Assembly: GCA_029265085.1 (NCBI GenBank)
Contig: JAJUJY010000220.1
Location: 1 to 6,140, forward strand
Origin: Chloroflexota bacterium
Lineage (GTDB): Bacteria > Chloroflexota > Anaerolineae > Anaerolineales > Anaerolineaceae
Direction of reading: 5' to 3'
Length of the DNA stretch: 6,140 nt
Part shown: positions 1 to 5,522 of the stretch, piece by piece
How positions within the stretch are numbered: position 1 is the first letter of the stretch
Layout: the number at the start of each line of letters is the position of its first letter
The notes under the pieces: generated by a model
Told to the model about the DNA's origin: nothing
The model's database searches: none
What the model saw: the letters and a program-made list of their open reading frames with translations, nothing else
Program-made: the position numbers and the translations under genes

Positions 1-147
1 CGTGCCAATAATCCCAATTTGGCTCATCGTCAGATCAAAAGATAATAGATATAAAGCATTTAATGCGGTAAAGTAACTTAATACCGCGCCCTGTGCAAAA
101 TACAGCAGTGCAAACATTGATAAACGGGCCGGGCGGGATAGAGACAT
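1..147 (-). CDS. MFS-type transporter, N-terminal fragment (runs off left edge)
   Basis: Reading leftwards from an ATG at 147-145, the frame is open to the window edge and gives 49 residues. They begin MSLSRPARLSMFALLYFAQG and continue through a hydrophobic stretch to SQIGIIGT. A short basic N-terminus, a first membrane helix at about residues 9-32 and then a D-L-x-x-S-Q-I-G-I-I-G-T segment are typical of the start of major facilitator superfamily transporters of the MFS_1-like/AmpG-like kind, where the 'S.xQIG' segment leads into helix 2. The product should be an inner-membrane secondary transporter; nothing in this fragment indicates the substrate. The start is well supported by a GGAGGT ribosome-binding site five bases upstream and a good promoter further out. 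The gene is divergent from the large Agl23-like gene. The family call rests on one helix only, so another polytopic family remains possible. Confidence 0.7.
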   Translation of the reverse strand, partial: MSLSRPARLSMFALLYFAQGAVLSYFTALNALYLLSFDLTMSQIGIIGT

Positions 148-152
148 GATCG

Positions 153-158
153 ACCTCC
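153..158 (-). promoter_or_regulatory. Strong Shine-Dalgarno for the MFS gene
   Basis: The minus strand reads GGAGGT, then CGATC, then ATG. This is a near-perfect anti-16S match at 5-nt spacing and fixes the start at 147. Confidence 0.85.
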
Positions 159-186
159 AATGATTTATTTTAGGGGAATTGGTATC

Positions 187-215
187 AGTATAGAATAGAA
201 GACAGCATCCGTCAA
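187..215 (-). promoter_or_regulatory. Sigma70-type promoter for the MFS gene
   Basis: On the minus strand, TTGACG (215-210) is followed after exactly 17 bp by TATACT (192-187). That is five of six consensus bases at the -35 box and five of six at the -10 box. Transcription would begin near 180, giving a leader of about 33 nt that carries the GGAGGT site. The call comes from sequence match and spacing only. Confidence 0.65.
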
Positions 216-229
216 ACCATTCTGCGCGG

Positions 230-243
230 CTGACACTTGTCAG
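230..243. promoter_or_regulatory. Operator-like inverted repeat over the -35 box
   Basis: CTGACA (230-235), then CT, then TGTCAG (238-243) is a perfect 6-bp inverted repeat with a 2-bp spacer. It covers the -35 box (237-242) of the rightward promoter and lies about 15 bp beyond the -35 box of the leftward promoter. A dimeric regulator bound here could occlude the rightward promoter and perhaps influence both. I cannot name the regulator. A 6-bp dyad can arise by chance, but its position makes it noteworthy. Confidence 0.4.
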
Positions 244-265
244 AAAATCCACTTTCAAGTATAGT
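237..265 (+). promoter_or_regulatory. Sigma70-type promoter for the Agl23-like/NHL gene
   Basis: TTGTCA (237-242) is followed after exactly 17 bp by TATAGT (260-265), with five of six consensus bases in each box. The predicted start of transcription is near 272, giving a leader of about 40 nt before the ATG at 312. The promoter is back-to-back with the MFS promoter, the two -35 boxes being about 21 bp apart. Confidence 0.65.
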
Positions 266-311
266 CACCCTTAGGAAAACTTAAATTAAACAAAACATCG
301 GTTGACAACAT

Positions 312-3300
312 ATGACAAACATGAATCAACTCAACTCGACAGAAACTGATCCATTGACAACTTCCTGGTTGGATCGTCCAATCCTATCTGCGCTACCAAA
401 AATAAAAATCGAGGCTGTGCTGATTGCGGTAGTTATTCTCCTGGCGGTGATCAGCCGTTTTTATATCGTTGATTTGCGCGTTATGAGCCACGACGAAGTA
501 AATCATGTCGTGCCAGCGTTCGATTTATATCAAGGGCGTGGTTACAGGCATGATCCAGTAACGCACGGTCCATTCCAATTCCATTTACTGGCACTATCCT
601 ATTTCTTGCTGGGTGATTCGGATTTCAGCGCGCGTGTACCATCGGTACTTTTTTCAATCGCCACAGTTGTTTTTGTCATCTTTGGGTTCCGCCGGTATTT
701 AGGCAAAATCGGTGCATTACTCGCAGGGGTATTCTTCTTAATATCACCATACATGTTATTTTATGGGCGGTATACGCGTAACGAATCATTCGTTGCCCTA
801 TTTGGCGTGATCACCTTATACGCTATTTTGCGTTATCTCGATAAGGGTGAAAATTCAGCCCTCTATCTGTTAACGGCAGCCATCTCACTGCACTTTGCCA
901 CAAAAGAAACAGCCTTTATCTATGTCGCCCAATTATTAACCTTTTTAGCCCTTCTTTTTATCGCCCGTATGACCGATGTGCGCTGGTGGAAAAACGAAGA
1001 ATCGCGCAACAGTTTCGTTCTGCTATTTACAGGAGCTTTAATTTTCCTGTTCATCACCTTAGGGTTAGCAGCCTGGAACACAGCCGCTAACAAAGCTGCA
1101 GGAGAGGTTGTTACCACCGGCATATCTCCCTTTTTGATCGCTGAGATGATTACAATCGGCATCGCTCTTGTCGCCGGCATACTGGGCATAATTTCCTTGT
1201 TCCGAAATGTTGGATTGGAAAAACTTCGCCAGGAACGCTCTTTTGATTTACTCATTCTGGTTGGCACCCTTATTTTGCCCCAATTAACAGCCTTCCCAAT
1301 CAAAATGATCGGCACATATACCGGTCTGGGTTGGAATCCACTAGATTACTCCACGACTGGAATCTTAAGGATCGCTGCTTTCCTGATTGGGTTAACAATC
1401 ATTTCCGCTGTAATTGGCATGCTTTGGAAACCACGAATTTGGCTCAGAAATTTCATCCTGTTTTATGCCATCTTTACTGTCTTCTATACAACCTTCTTCA
1501 CCAATGGCTTTGGTTTCTTTACCGGCATAATTGGGTCGCTAGGATACTGGCTCGATCAGCAAGGGGTTGAACGCGGATCACAGCCCTGGTATTACTATGC
1601 CTTCCTTCAGGTACCTATTTATGAGTATTTGGCCGCATTAGGAACATTGTTAGCAGCTTATTTAGGAATTCGCTACAACAAACTGGTATCCTATCCAGGA
1701 TTTCTACTTACCCAACCAGAAATCCCTCAACAGCCAGAAATTGAAGCAAGTGAGACAGCAGAAGAAGAAAAGCCCGGCTCAACCGATCACACCATCACTT
1801 TTTCAGCGCCGCTTCCAACCCTGGCATTGCTAATCTTTTGGGGGATTACAGCTGTGCTGGCCTATAGTGTGGCTGGTGAAAAAATGCCCTGGCTAACAGT
1901 ACACATCACGCTGCCGCTATTATTAGCCGCAGGATGGGGTGTAGGCTGTCTGGTAGAAATGATCCCCTGGAAAAAACTCATCGAGAACCGCAGCTGGCTG
2001 GCTTTGGTAATTCTGCCGGTATTCATCGCCAGCTTGATGGGAATAATGGGGACACTGGTCAGCTCAGTGCCGCCTTTCCAGGGAAACACGTTAGACCAGC
2101 TACAATCCACCAGTACGTTTATTTTTGCAGTTTTAGGGTTCGTTTTTTCCGGATGGGGAGTTCTATATTTTCTGCACGACTGGCAGGCATCTCAAATGCT
2201 GCGCATTTTCACAGTATTTTTGTTTGCCTTTTTATCCATACTCACCGCCAGAGCAGCAGCCAGAGCATCGTATATCAATTATGATAATGCTACCGAGTTC
2301 TTAGTCTATGCTCACGCTGCACGCGGTCCTAAAGATATTCTCGCTCAAGTGGAAGAAATATCGAAACGTACTACCGGCGGGTTGGATATTGCAGTTGCAT
2401 ATGATAATGACGCCTTATACCCCTATTGGTGGTACTTCCGTGATTACAGCAAAAAACAATGGTTTACCAACAATCCGACCCGCGATTTACGTGACGCCCC
2501 GGTTATTATTGCGGGCGAAGAAAACTGGGGCAAGCTGGATGCAATCACCAGAGACAATTTTATCGTCTATGAATATATGCGTCTTTGGTGGCCAATGCAG
2601 GATTACTACAACTTAACCTGGGATCGGATTTGGGGAACGATTCGCGATCCAGAAATGCGTACTGCCATCTTTAAAATCTGGCTTAATCGTGACTATTCAG
2701 ATTATGCCCGTCTCACGAAGAATGAAAATCTGACCCTCTCGACCTGGCGCCCAAGTGCGAAGTTGCGCATGTACATTCGCAAAGACATCATTGCCAAGAT
2801 ATGGAACTTTGGCGCAGCGCCTGCCTTACCAGAAACAACAACGGTTGATCCATTCTTACAAGGCATGGTAGATCTGCAGGCTGACCAGGTATTCGGAAAA
2901 CCTGGAACCGAACCAGGCCAGTTTAACGCGCCACGAGGCATTGCCTTTGCAGCAGATGGCAGCATGTATGTATCCGATTCTCGCAATCACCGTATCCAAC
3001 ATCTCACAACCTCGGGGGAAGTCTTGCAGGTTTGGGGTTCATTTGCTGATACAGCGCAAGGACAGGCACCTGGCGGTACTTTCTATGAGCCGTGGGGGAT
3101 TGCTGTAGATAATGAAGGATTTGTATACGTTGCAGACACCTGGAATCACCGCATCCAAAAGTTCACTGCTGACGGCCAATTCGTAAAAATGTGGGGCTAC
3201 TTTGGCCAGGCTGAAAATCCGGATGGTTTTTGGGGACCGCGTGATATTGCGATTGACAAACAAGGCCGGTTGTTCATCACCGATACCGGAAATAAGCGTA

Positions 3301-3770
3301 TTGCCGTATTTACAACTGATGGAGAATTCATTACCCAATTTGGCACAGCAGGTTTTGAATTAGGCCAGTTTGACGAACAAGTAGGTCTTGCAATTGACAG
3401 CCAGGATCGCATTTACATAGCAGATACCTGGAATCAACGCGTGCAAGTATTTGGATCAGATCCAGCAATCCCATCGTATATTCCACAACTTTCCTGGGAA
3501 TTACCTGCAAGCTGGTTGGGTGAATCACTTGAAAACAAACCGTTTATTGCCATAGATGCAAATGATCATGTGTTTGTGACAGACCCAGAAAAATTCCGCG
3601 TGTTGGAATTTGACGCAGCCGGGAAATTTATCCGCGGTTGGGGAGACTATTCACCCGGTCCGGATGGTTTTGGCCTGCCCTCTGGCATTGAAGTGGACGC
3701 AGAAGGGCATGTCTGGGTAAGCGATGCAGGCAATAATGTCATAATGCGGTTCACGCTTCCGCAACCATGA
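312..3770 (+). CDS. Agl23-like (TIGR03663) GT-C-type membrane protein with C-terminal NHL beta-propeller
   Basis: This 1152-residue polytopic protein has three parts. Residues about 31-650 hold roughly 15 or more membrane helices with the landmarks of the TIGR03663 'flippase activity-associated protein Agl23' family, related to GT-39/PMT-like GT-C enzymes. These are an acidic MSHDE motif (58-62) in the first external loop, RHDPVTHGPFQFHLL (79-93), YGRYTRNES (151-159), ATKET (196-200) and AGEKMPWLTVHITLPL (521-536). An acidic, helix-free linker lies at about 466-493. Residues about 651-850 form a soluble domain rich in W and Y, including YPYWWYFRDY (703-712). Residues about 862-1149 are six NHL repeats, likely a six-bladed propeller outside the membrane. 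The inferred role is polyprenyl-linked sugar transfer or glycan export at the envelope; donor and acceptor are unknown. In GT-C enzymes the acidic pair in the first external loop is usually catalytic. ATG 312 is the first start after an in-frame TGA at 303-305. No Shine-Dalgarno is visible, and M4 (321) is a possible alternative. The family call is firm; the biochemical role is inference. Confidence 0.85.
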   Translation: MTNMNQLNSTETDPLTTSWLDRPILSALPKIKIEAVLIAVVILLAVISRFYIVDLRVMSHDEVNHVVPAFDLYQGRGYRHDPVTHGPFQFHLLALSYFLLGDSDFSARVPSVLFSIATVVFVIFGFRRYLGKIGALLAGVFFLISPYMLFYGRYTRNESFVALFGVITLYAILRYLDKGENSALYLLTAAISLHFATKETAFIYVAQLLTFLALLFIARMTDVRWWKNEESRNSFVLLFTGALIFLFITLGLAAWNTAANKAAGEVVTTGISPFLIAEMITIGIALVAGILGIISLFRNVGLEKLRQERSFDLLILVGTLILPQLTAFPIKMIGTYTGLGWNPLDYSTTGILRIAAFLIGLTIISAVIGMLWKPRIWLRNFILFYAIFTVFYTTFFTNGFGFFTGIIGSLGYWLDQQGVERGSQPWYYYAFLQVPIYEYLAALGTLLAAYLGIRYNKLVSYPGFLLTQPEIPQQPEIEASETAEEEKPGSTDHTITFSAPLPTLALLIFWGITAVLAYSVAGEKMPWLTVHITLPLLLAAGWGVGCLVEMIPWKKLIENRSWLALVILPVFIASLMGIMGTLVSSVPPFQGNTLDQLQSTSTFIFAVLGFVFSGWGVLYFLHDWQASQMLRIFTVFLFAFLSILTARAAARASYINYDNATEFLVYAHAARGPKDILAQVEEISKRTTGGLDIAVAYDNDALYPYWWYFRDYSKKQWFTNNPTRDLRDAPVIIAGEENWGKLDAITRDNFIVYEYMRLWWPMQDYYNLTWDRIWGTIRDPEMRTAIFKIWLNRDYSDYARLTKNENLTLSTWRPSAKLRMYIRKDIIAKIWNFGAAPALPETTTVDPFLQGMVDLQADQVFGKPGTEPGQFNAPRGIAFAADGSMYVSDSRNHRIQHLTTSGEVLQVWGSFADTAQGQAPGGTFYEPWGIAVDNEGFVYVADTWNHRIQKFTADGQFVKMWGYFGQAENPDGFWGPRDIAIDKQGRLFITDTGNKRIAVFTTDGEFITQFGTAGFELGQFDEQVGLAIDSQDRIYIADTWNQRVQVFGSDPAIPSYIPQLSWELPASWLGESLENKPFIAIDANDHVFVTDPEKFRVLEFDAAGKFIRGWGDYSPGPDGFGLPSGIEVDAEGHVWVSDAGNNVIMRFTLPQP
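2895..3758 (+). repeat. Six NHL repeats encoding a beta-propeller
   Basis: Within the Agl23-like protein, six units of about 40-50 residues share the pattern 'G.F..P.GIA.D..G.vYVaDt.N.Ri..F...G.f...wG'. Approximate positions are 864-910, 921-962, 970-1011, 1015-1048, 1076-1111 and 1117-1149. Core signatures are VSDSRNHRIQ (887-896), ADTWNHRIQ (941-949), ITDTGNKRI (989-997), ADTWNQRVQ (1037-1045), VTDPEKFRV (1089-1097) and VSDAGNNVI (1136-1144). Blade 5 is the most diverged, with the N-x-R replaced by K-F-R. NHL propellers generally bind protein, nucleic acid or glycan. Here the propeller follows the last membrane helix, so it should sit on the outer face. Confidence 0.85.
3132..3158 (+). repeat. 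Near-identical DNA repeat inside NHL blade 2 (copy at 3420-3446)
   Basis: The 27 bases encoding ADTWNHRIQ match those at 3420-3446, which encode ADTWNQRVQ, at 23 of 27 positions. The remaining blades diverge much more at DNA level. This suggests that blades 2 and 4 share a more recent duplication or conversion, or strong selection on the tip sequence. Confidence 0.6.
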
Positions 3771-3790
3771 TTTCTGATCGCTGAATAAAT

Positions 3791-3831
3791 AAAGAGGTTT
3801 TCACCCGATATGGATGAAAACCTCTTTTCGA
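3791..3831. terminator. Bidirectional intrinsic terminator between convergent genes
   Basis: A perfect 13-bp inverted repeat, AAAGAGGTTTTCA (3791-3803) and TGAAAACCTCTTT (3815-3827), flanks an 11-nt loop. On the plus strand the stem ends in TTTT, then CGATTTT. On the minus strand it ends in CTTTATTTATT. It lies 20 bp after the stop of the Agl23-like gene and 15-18 bp beyond the stop of the holin-family gene, so it can serve both convergent units. Confidence 0.88.
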
Positions 3832-3845
3832 TTTTGAACCAAAAT

Positions 3846-4226
3846 TTATTTATGCTTTAATTCCCCTTTGAAAAATTGGGAGAGGATAAAGCTGACAATG
3901 CTCACAATTAATGCCCCCAAGAAGGCTCCCAAAAAGCCATTCACGGTGAATCCAACACCAAATTGATTACCAATCCACCCGGCTAAAACAAACATGACGG
4001 TGTTAACCAGTAAAGTTCCCAACCCCATAGAGAGGATGATCACTGGACAACTTAAAACCATCAATACCGGGCGAATAATCGCGTTGACTCCACCAAAAAT
4101 CAATGCCAGCCAGATAAAATCCAGCCAATTTTCAGAACTTGGGTAAATGTACTGGCCTTGCAACAAAGCAACGGCCGCATATAACGCGACAGCATTAATC
4201 CCTAATCGGATCAAAAACTTCGTCAT
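3846..4226 (-). CDS. Small four-TM membrane protein, phage holin 4_2 family (PF04020-like)
   Basis: The gene encodes 126 residues with four hydrophobic segments at about 4-23, 34-58, 61-84 and 95-118, and a basic tail (KGELKHK). The second helix carries FGGVNAIIRPVL (44-55), the hallmark G-x-x-N-A-x-x-R-P of the PF04020 family. The segment GFTVNGFLGAFLGALIVSIVSF (92-113) matches the family's typical 'GF.vdGF..AllGAliiSivs' C-terminal part. Members are short (about 110-130 residues), widespread in bacterial chromosomes and of unknown cellular function. The 'holin' name comes from similarity, and no phage genes are present here. Translation from ATG 4226 is supported by AAAGGAG six bases upstream. 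The gene begins 18 bp after the stop of the GNAT gene, so the two are probably one transcript, ended by the hairpin at 3791-3831. Confidence 0.85.
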   Translation of the reverse strand: MTKFLIRLGINAVALYAAVALLQGQYIYPSSENWLDFIWLALIFGGVNAIIRPVLMVLSCPVIILSMGLGTLLVNTVMFVLAGWIGNQFGVGFTVNGFLGAFLGALIVSIVSFILSQFFKGELKHK

Positions 4227-4232
4227 GCGGAT

Positions 4233-4239
4233 CTCCTTT
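4233..4239 (-). promoter_or_regulatory. Shine-Dalgarno of the holin-family gene
   Basis: The minus strand reads AAAGGAG followed by six bases (ATCCGC) and the ATG. The site lies in the 18-bp gap right after the GNAT stop codon (TAA, 4247-4245), which allows coupled or efficient re-initiation on a shared mRNA. Confidence 0.8.
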
Positions 4240-4244
4240 CCTTC

Positions 4245-5207
4245 TTATCGAAAACGGACGTTCATCCAAATTAATGTGTTATGGGGTTGAAACCCAACTG
4301 CTTGAAACGCCTCCACGCCCCTACCTGTAGGAAAGTTTACCATAAGTGGACGGAAAGCATTTAACATAACGCGCAATTTGGGTAACAGCACACGGATGGC
4401 AATATCATCGCGATCCCGCGGAACAGCCAACCAAAGATTATCAGCATGCATATGCGATGGTTCCCAGCTAACCACGCCAACCAGGTGTTCTCCTAACCGA
4501 GCAGAAAGCTGCAGCAATCTTTCACCATTCAAAAATTTCACAAGGCTGTTAAGCAATCCTGGCTTTAACCTTTCTTTTGAATAAGGCAAGTTCCAGGAAA
4601 TGTTATCCGGATAAACCTCATCCAACCAGGCAGATTGCTTTTGCCAGTCCTGGTTTGTGCGTCTGCCAACATGCACTCCGACGGGTAATGTGGTCCGCAC
4701 AAAAGTTGATGGCTCCCACATCCACAGCGTTCGCCGGGCTTGTTCAACAAACCCTAAAGAGCGGTACAACTCAAAAGCGCCCGGGTTATCATTGCGCACT
4801 TGCAGCCAGGCAGCATCCACGCCCTGATTCCTCGCAAAATCTAACCCCGTCATCGTTAAACGTCGGGCTATTCCTTTACGGCGGTGATCGGGATGGACTG
4901 CAACATTGGCAATCAAATAATACCGCCGTCCATAACGCATGAATGATATTAAGGTTAAATTACCGATAATCCGTTCATTTTCTTCCCATACAAATCCTTG
5001 AATGGGTAAGGTCAGACGTTCTAAACCATTTACCCCCATTCCAAATGAATCTCGAGCAACGCGCCGCATATGCCGGAGATACTCTCGCCCATCTGCATCC
5101 ATTGTATCGGCAAAACAAAGTTCTACCAGATCCGCAACAGCATTTAAGTCTTGGCGTGTCCGAATGGGCCGGATATGGGGAGAGTAGGAATGGAGTGACA
5201 GGTCCAT
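4245..5207 (-). CDS. GNAT-family N-acetyltransferase with a second, degenerate GNAT-like half
   Basis: This 320-residue, apparently soluble protein has a clear acetyl-CoA-binding GNAT domain at about residues 11-165. Motif A is IANVAVHPDHRRKGIARRL (99-117), with the R-R-K-G-I-A pyrophosphate loop. Motif B is NPGAFELYRSLGFVEQARRTLWMW (141-164), with the typical 'A..LY..LGF' signature. The second half, about 176-320, lacks a recognisable R-x-x-G-x-G/A loop. It ends in GVEAFQAVGFQPHNTLIWM (297-315), which mirrors motif B, so it looks like a duplicated, non-catalytic GNAT fold as in mycothiol synthase-like tandem proteins. It should transfer an acetyl group from acetyl-CoA to an amine; the substrate cannot be read from the sequence. 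ATG 5207 places HIRPI, the usual first strand, 10 residues in. Its ribosome-binding site is weak (AGGT three bases upstream). It is the first gene of a pair with the holin-family gene. Confidence 0.88.
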   Translation of the reverse strand: MDLSLHSYSPHIRPIRTRQDLNAVADLVELCFADTMDADGREYLRHMRRVARDSFGMGVNGLERLTLPIQGFVWEENERIIGNLTLISFMRYGRRYYLIANVAVHPDHRRKGIARRLTMTGLDFARNQGVDAAWLQVRNDNPGAFELYRSLGFVEQARRTLWMWEPSTFVRTTLPVGVHVGRRTNQDWQKQSAWLDEVYPDNISWNLPYSKERLKPGLLNSLVKFLNGERLLQLSARLGEHLVGVVSWEPSHMHADNLWLAVPRDRDDIAIRVLLPKLRVMLNAFRPLMVNFPTGRGVEAFQAVGFQPHNTLIWMNVRFR

Positions 5208-5244
5208 TGGACCTATTTTACACCGGTAAAGGCGATTGGAACGA

Positions 5245-5274
5245 AAATTATTGTGGAAATTTTTTTTGAACCAA
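5245..5274 (-). promoter_or_regulatory. Weak candidate promoter for the GNAT gene
   Basis: On the minus strand, TTGGTT (5274-5269) and TAATTT (5250-5245) are separated by 18 bp, across an A-rich run. Matches are only partial (about 3/6 and 4/6), but nothing better is visible upstream of 5207. The leader would be about 30 nt. Confidence 0.25.
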
Positions 5275-5294
5275 TTAATTTTCCCTGTCTTGCA

Positions 5295-5312
5295 ATCCTG
5301 GTTGATCAGGAT
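5295..5312. promoter_or_regulatory. Small inverted repeat of unknown role
   Basis: ATCCTG (5295-5300) and CAGGAT (5307-5312) form a perfect 6-bp inverted repeat around GTTGAT. No T-tract follows on either strand, so it is not a terminator. It lies about 90 bp upstream of the GNAT start and could be an operator, but this is only a positional guess. Confidence 0.3.
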
Positions 5313-5380
5313 AGAATTAAATTATCAGCAACTCCAACAACACAATTAGACTCGATATATTTATATATTTCTAATAAGAG

Positions 5381-5400
5381 ATTGGTAATGTGTTAACAAT
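5381..5400. promoter_or_regulatory. Imperfect operator-like dyad upstream of the Clp promoter
   Basis: ATTGGTAA (5381-5388) and TTAACAAT (5393-5400), separated by TGTG, are complementary at seven of eight positions. The dyad ends 5 bp before the extended -10 element at 5406 and covers where a -35 box would lie. A 20-bp symmetrical site there is well placed for a repressor, or for an activator that compensates for the missing -35. The regulator is unknown. Confidence 0.4.
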
Positions 5401-5405
5401 TGAGA

Positions 5406-5414
5406 TGCTATAAT
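5406..5414 (+). promoter_or_regulatory. Extended -10 promoter (P1) of the Clp gene
   Basis: TGCTATAAT is a perfect TGn-TATAAT extended -10 element. No good -35 box exists at 16-18 bp, as expected for this promoter class. Short arms GAGAT (5402-5406) and ATCTC (5413-5417) make a dyad centred on the -10 box. The predicted start near 5421 gives a leader of about 100 nt. Confidence 0.6.
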
Positions 5415-5453
5415 CTCTACCAGGGTAAATCTGTTAAATACATTCAATATCAT

Positions 5454-5480
5454 ATTGCCCTAACAATATTCGAGTGATAA
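5454..5480. promoter_or_regulatory. Degenerate CIRCE-like element
   Basis: The right half GAGTGATAA (5472-5480) matches eight of nine bases of the CIRCE right arm (GAGTGCTAA), the HrcA repressor site of heat-shock genes. At the canonical 9-bp spacing, 5454-5462 matches five of nine bases of the left arm TTAGCACTC. True CIRCE elements are usually highly conserved, so this may be a relic, a half-site or chance. Its place just upstream of a Clp/Hsp100 gene raises its plausibility. Confidence 0.3.
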
Positions 5481-5483
5481 ACT
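5455..5483 (+). promoter_or_regulatory. Candidate second promoter (P2) of the Clp gene
   Basis: TTGCCC (5455-5460), 17 bp, then TAAACT (5478-5483) preceded by TGA, so it also has a TGn extension. Each box matches four of six consensus bases. Initiation near 5490 would give a leader of about 33 nt. The CIRCE-like element overlaps almost all of it. Confidence 0.35.
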
Positions 5484-5508
5484 CTTTCTTGCAATCGGTA
5501 TATTCACT

Positions 5509-5513
5509 GAGGA
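5509..5513 (+). promoter_or_regulatory. Shine-Dalgarno of the Clp gene
   Basis: GAGGA ends nine bases before ATG 5523 and twelve before the adjacent ATG 5526, which favours the first of the two tandem start codons. Confidence 0.65.
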
Positions 5514-5522
5514 AAAACCATT

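Larger units (their letters stand above)
5208..5522. other. AT-rich divergent intergenic region
   Basis: These 315 bp separate the divergent GNAT and Clp genes. I find no convincing reading frame or structured RNA. From left to right they hold a weak leftward promoter candidate (5245-5274), an 8-T run (5260-5267) and a 6-bp dyad (5295-5312). Next come a very AT-rich stretch around 5354-5372 that could be bent or act as an UP element, and a larger imperfect dyad (5381-5400). An extended -10 promoter (5406-5414), a second promoter with a CIRCE-like element (5454-5483) and the Clp ribosome-binding site (5509-5513) complete it. Confidence 0.7.

Noticed and set aside
302..307. TTGACA just before the start of the Agl23-like gene as a -35 box
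   Set aside because: No -10-like hexamer lies 16-18 bp downstream, and the resulting transcript would start inside the coding region.
920..1315. Minus-strand open frame inside the Agl23-like gene
   Set aside because: It lies wholly within a well-supported gene, has no ribosome-binding site and its translation resembles no family. It is a frame shadow.
3846..4226. Prophage or lysis module, suggested by the 'holin' family name
   Set aside because: No endolysin, integrase, structural phage gene or attachment-like repeat is present. This family is common in bacterial chromosomes outside phages.
4577..4942. Plus-strand open frame antisense to the GNAT gene
   Set aside because: The translation is low-complexity and unrecognisable, and the opposite strand encodes conserved GNAT motifs across the same span.
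5472..5484. GAGT-gataa-ACTC hairpin in the Clp leader as an RNA thermometer
   Set aside because: The 4-bp stem is too weak and lies about 25 bases before the ribosome-binding site without pairing to it.
5208..5522. Riboswitch or small RNA gene in the long intergenic region
   Set aside because: Only short dyads of 4-8 bp are visible, with no extended stem set, no known aptamer core and no hairpin plus T-tract terminator.
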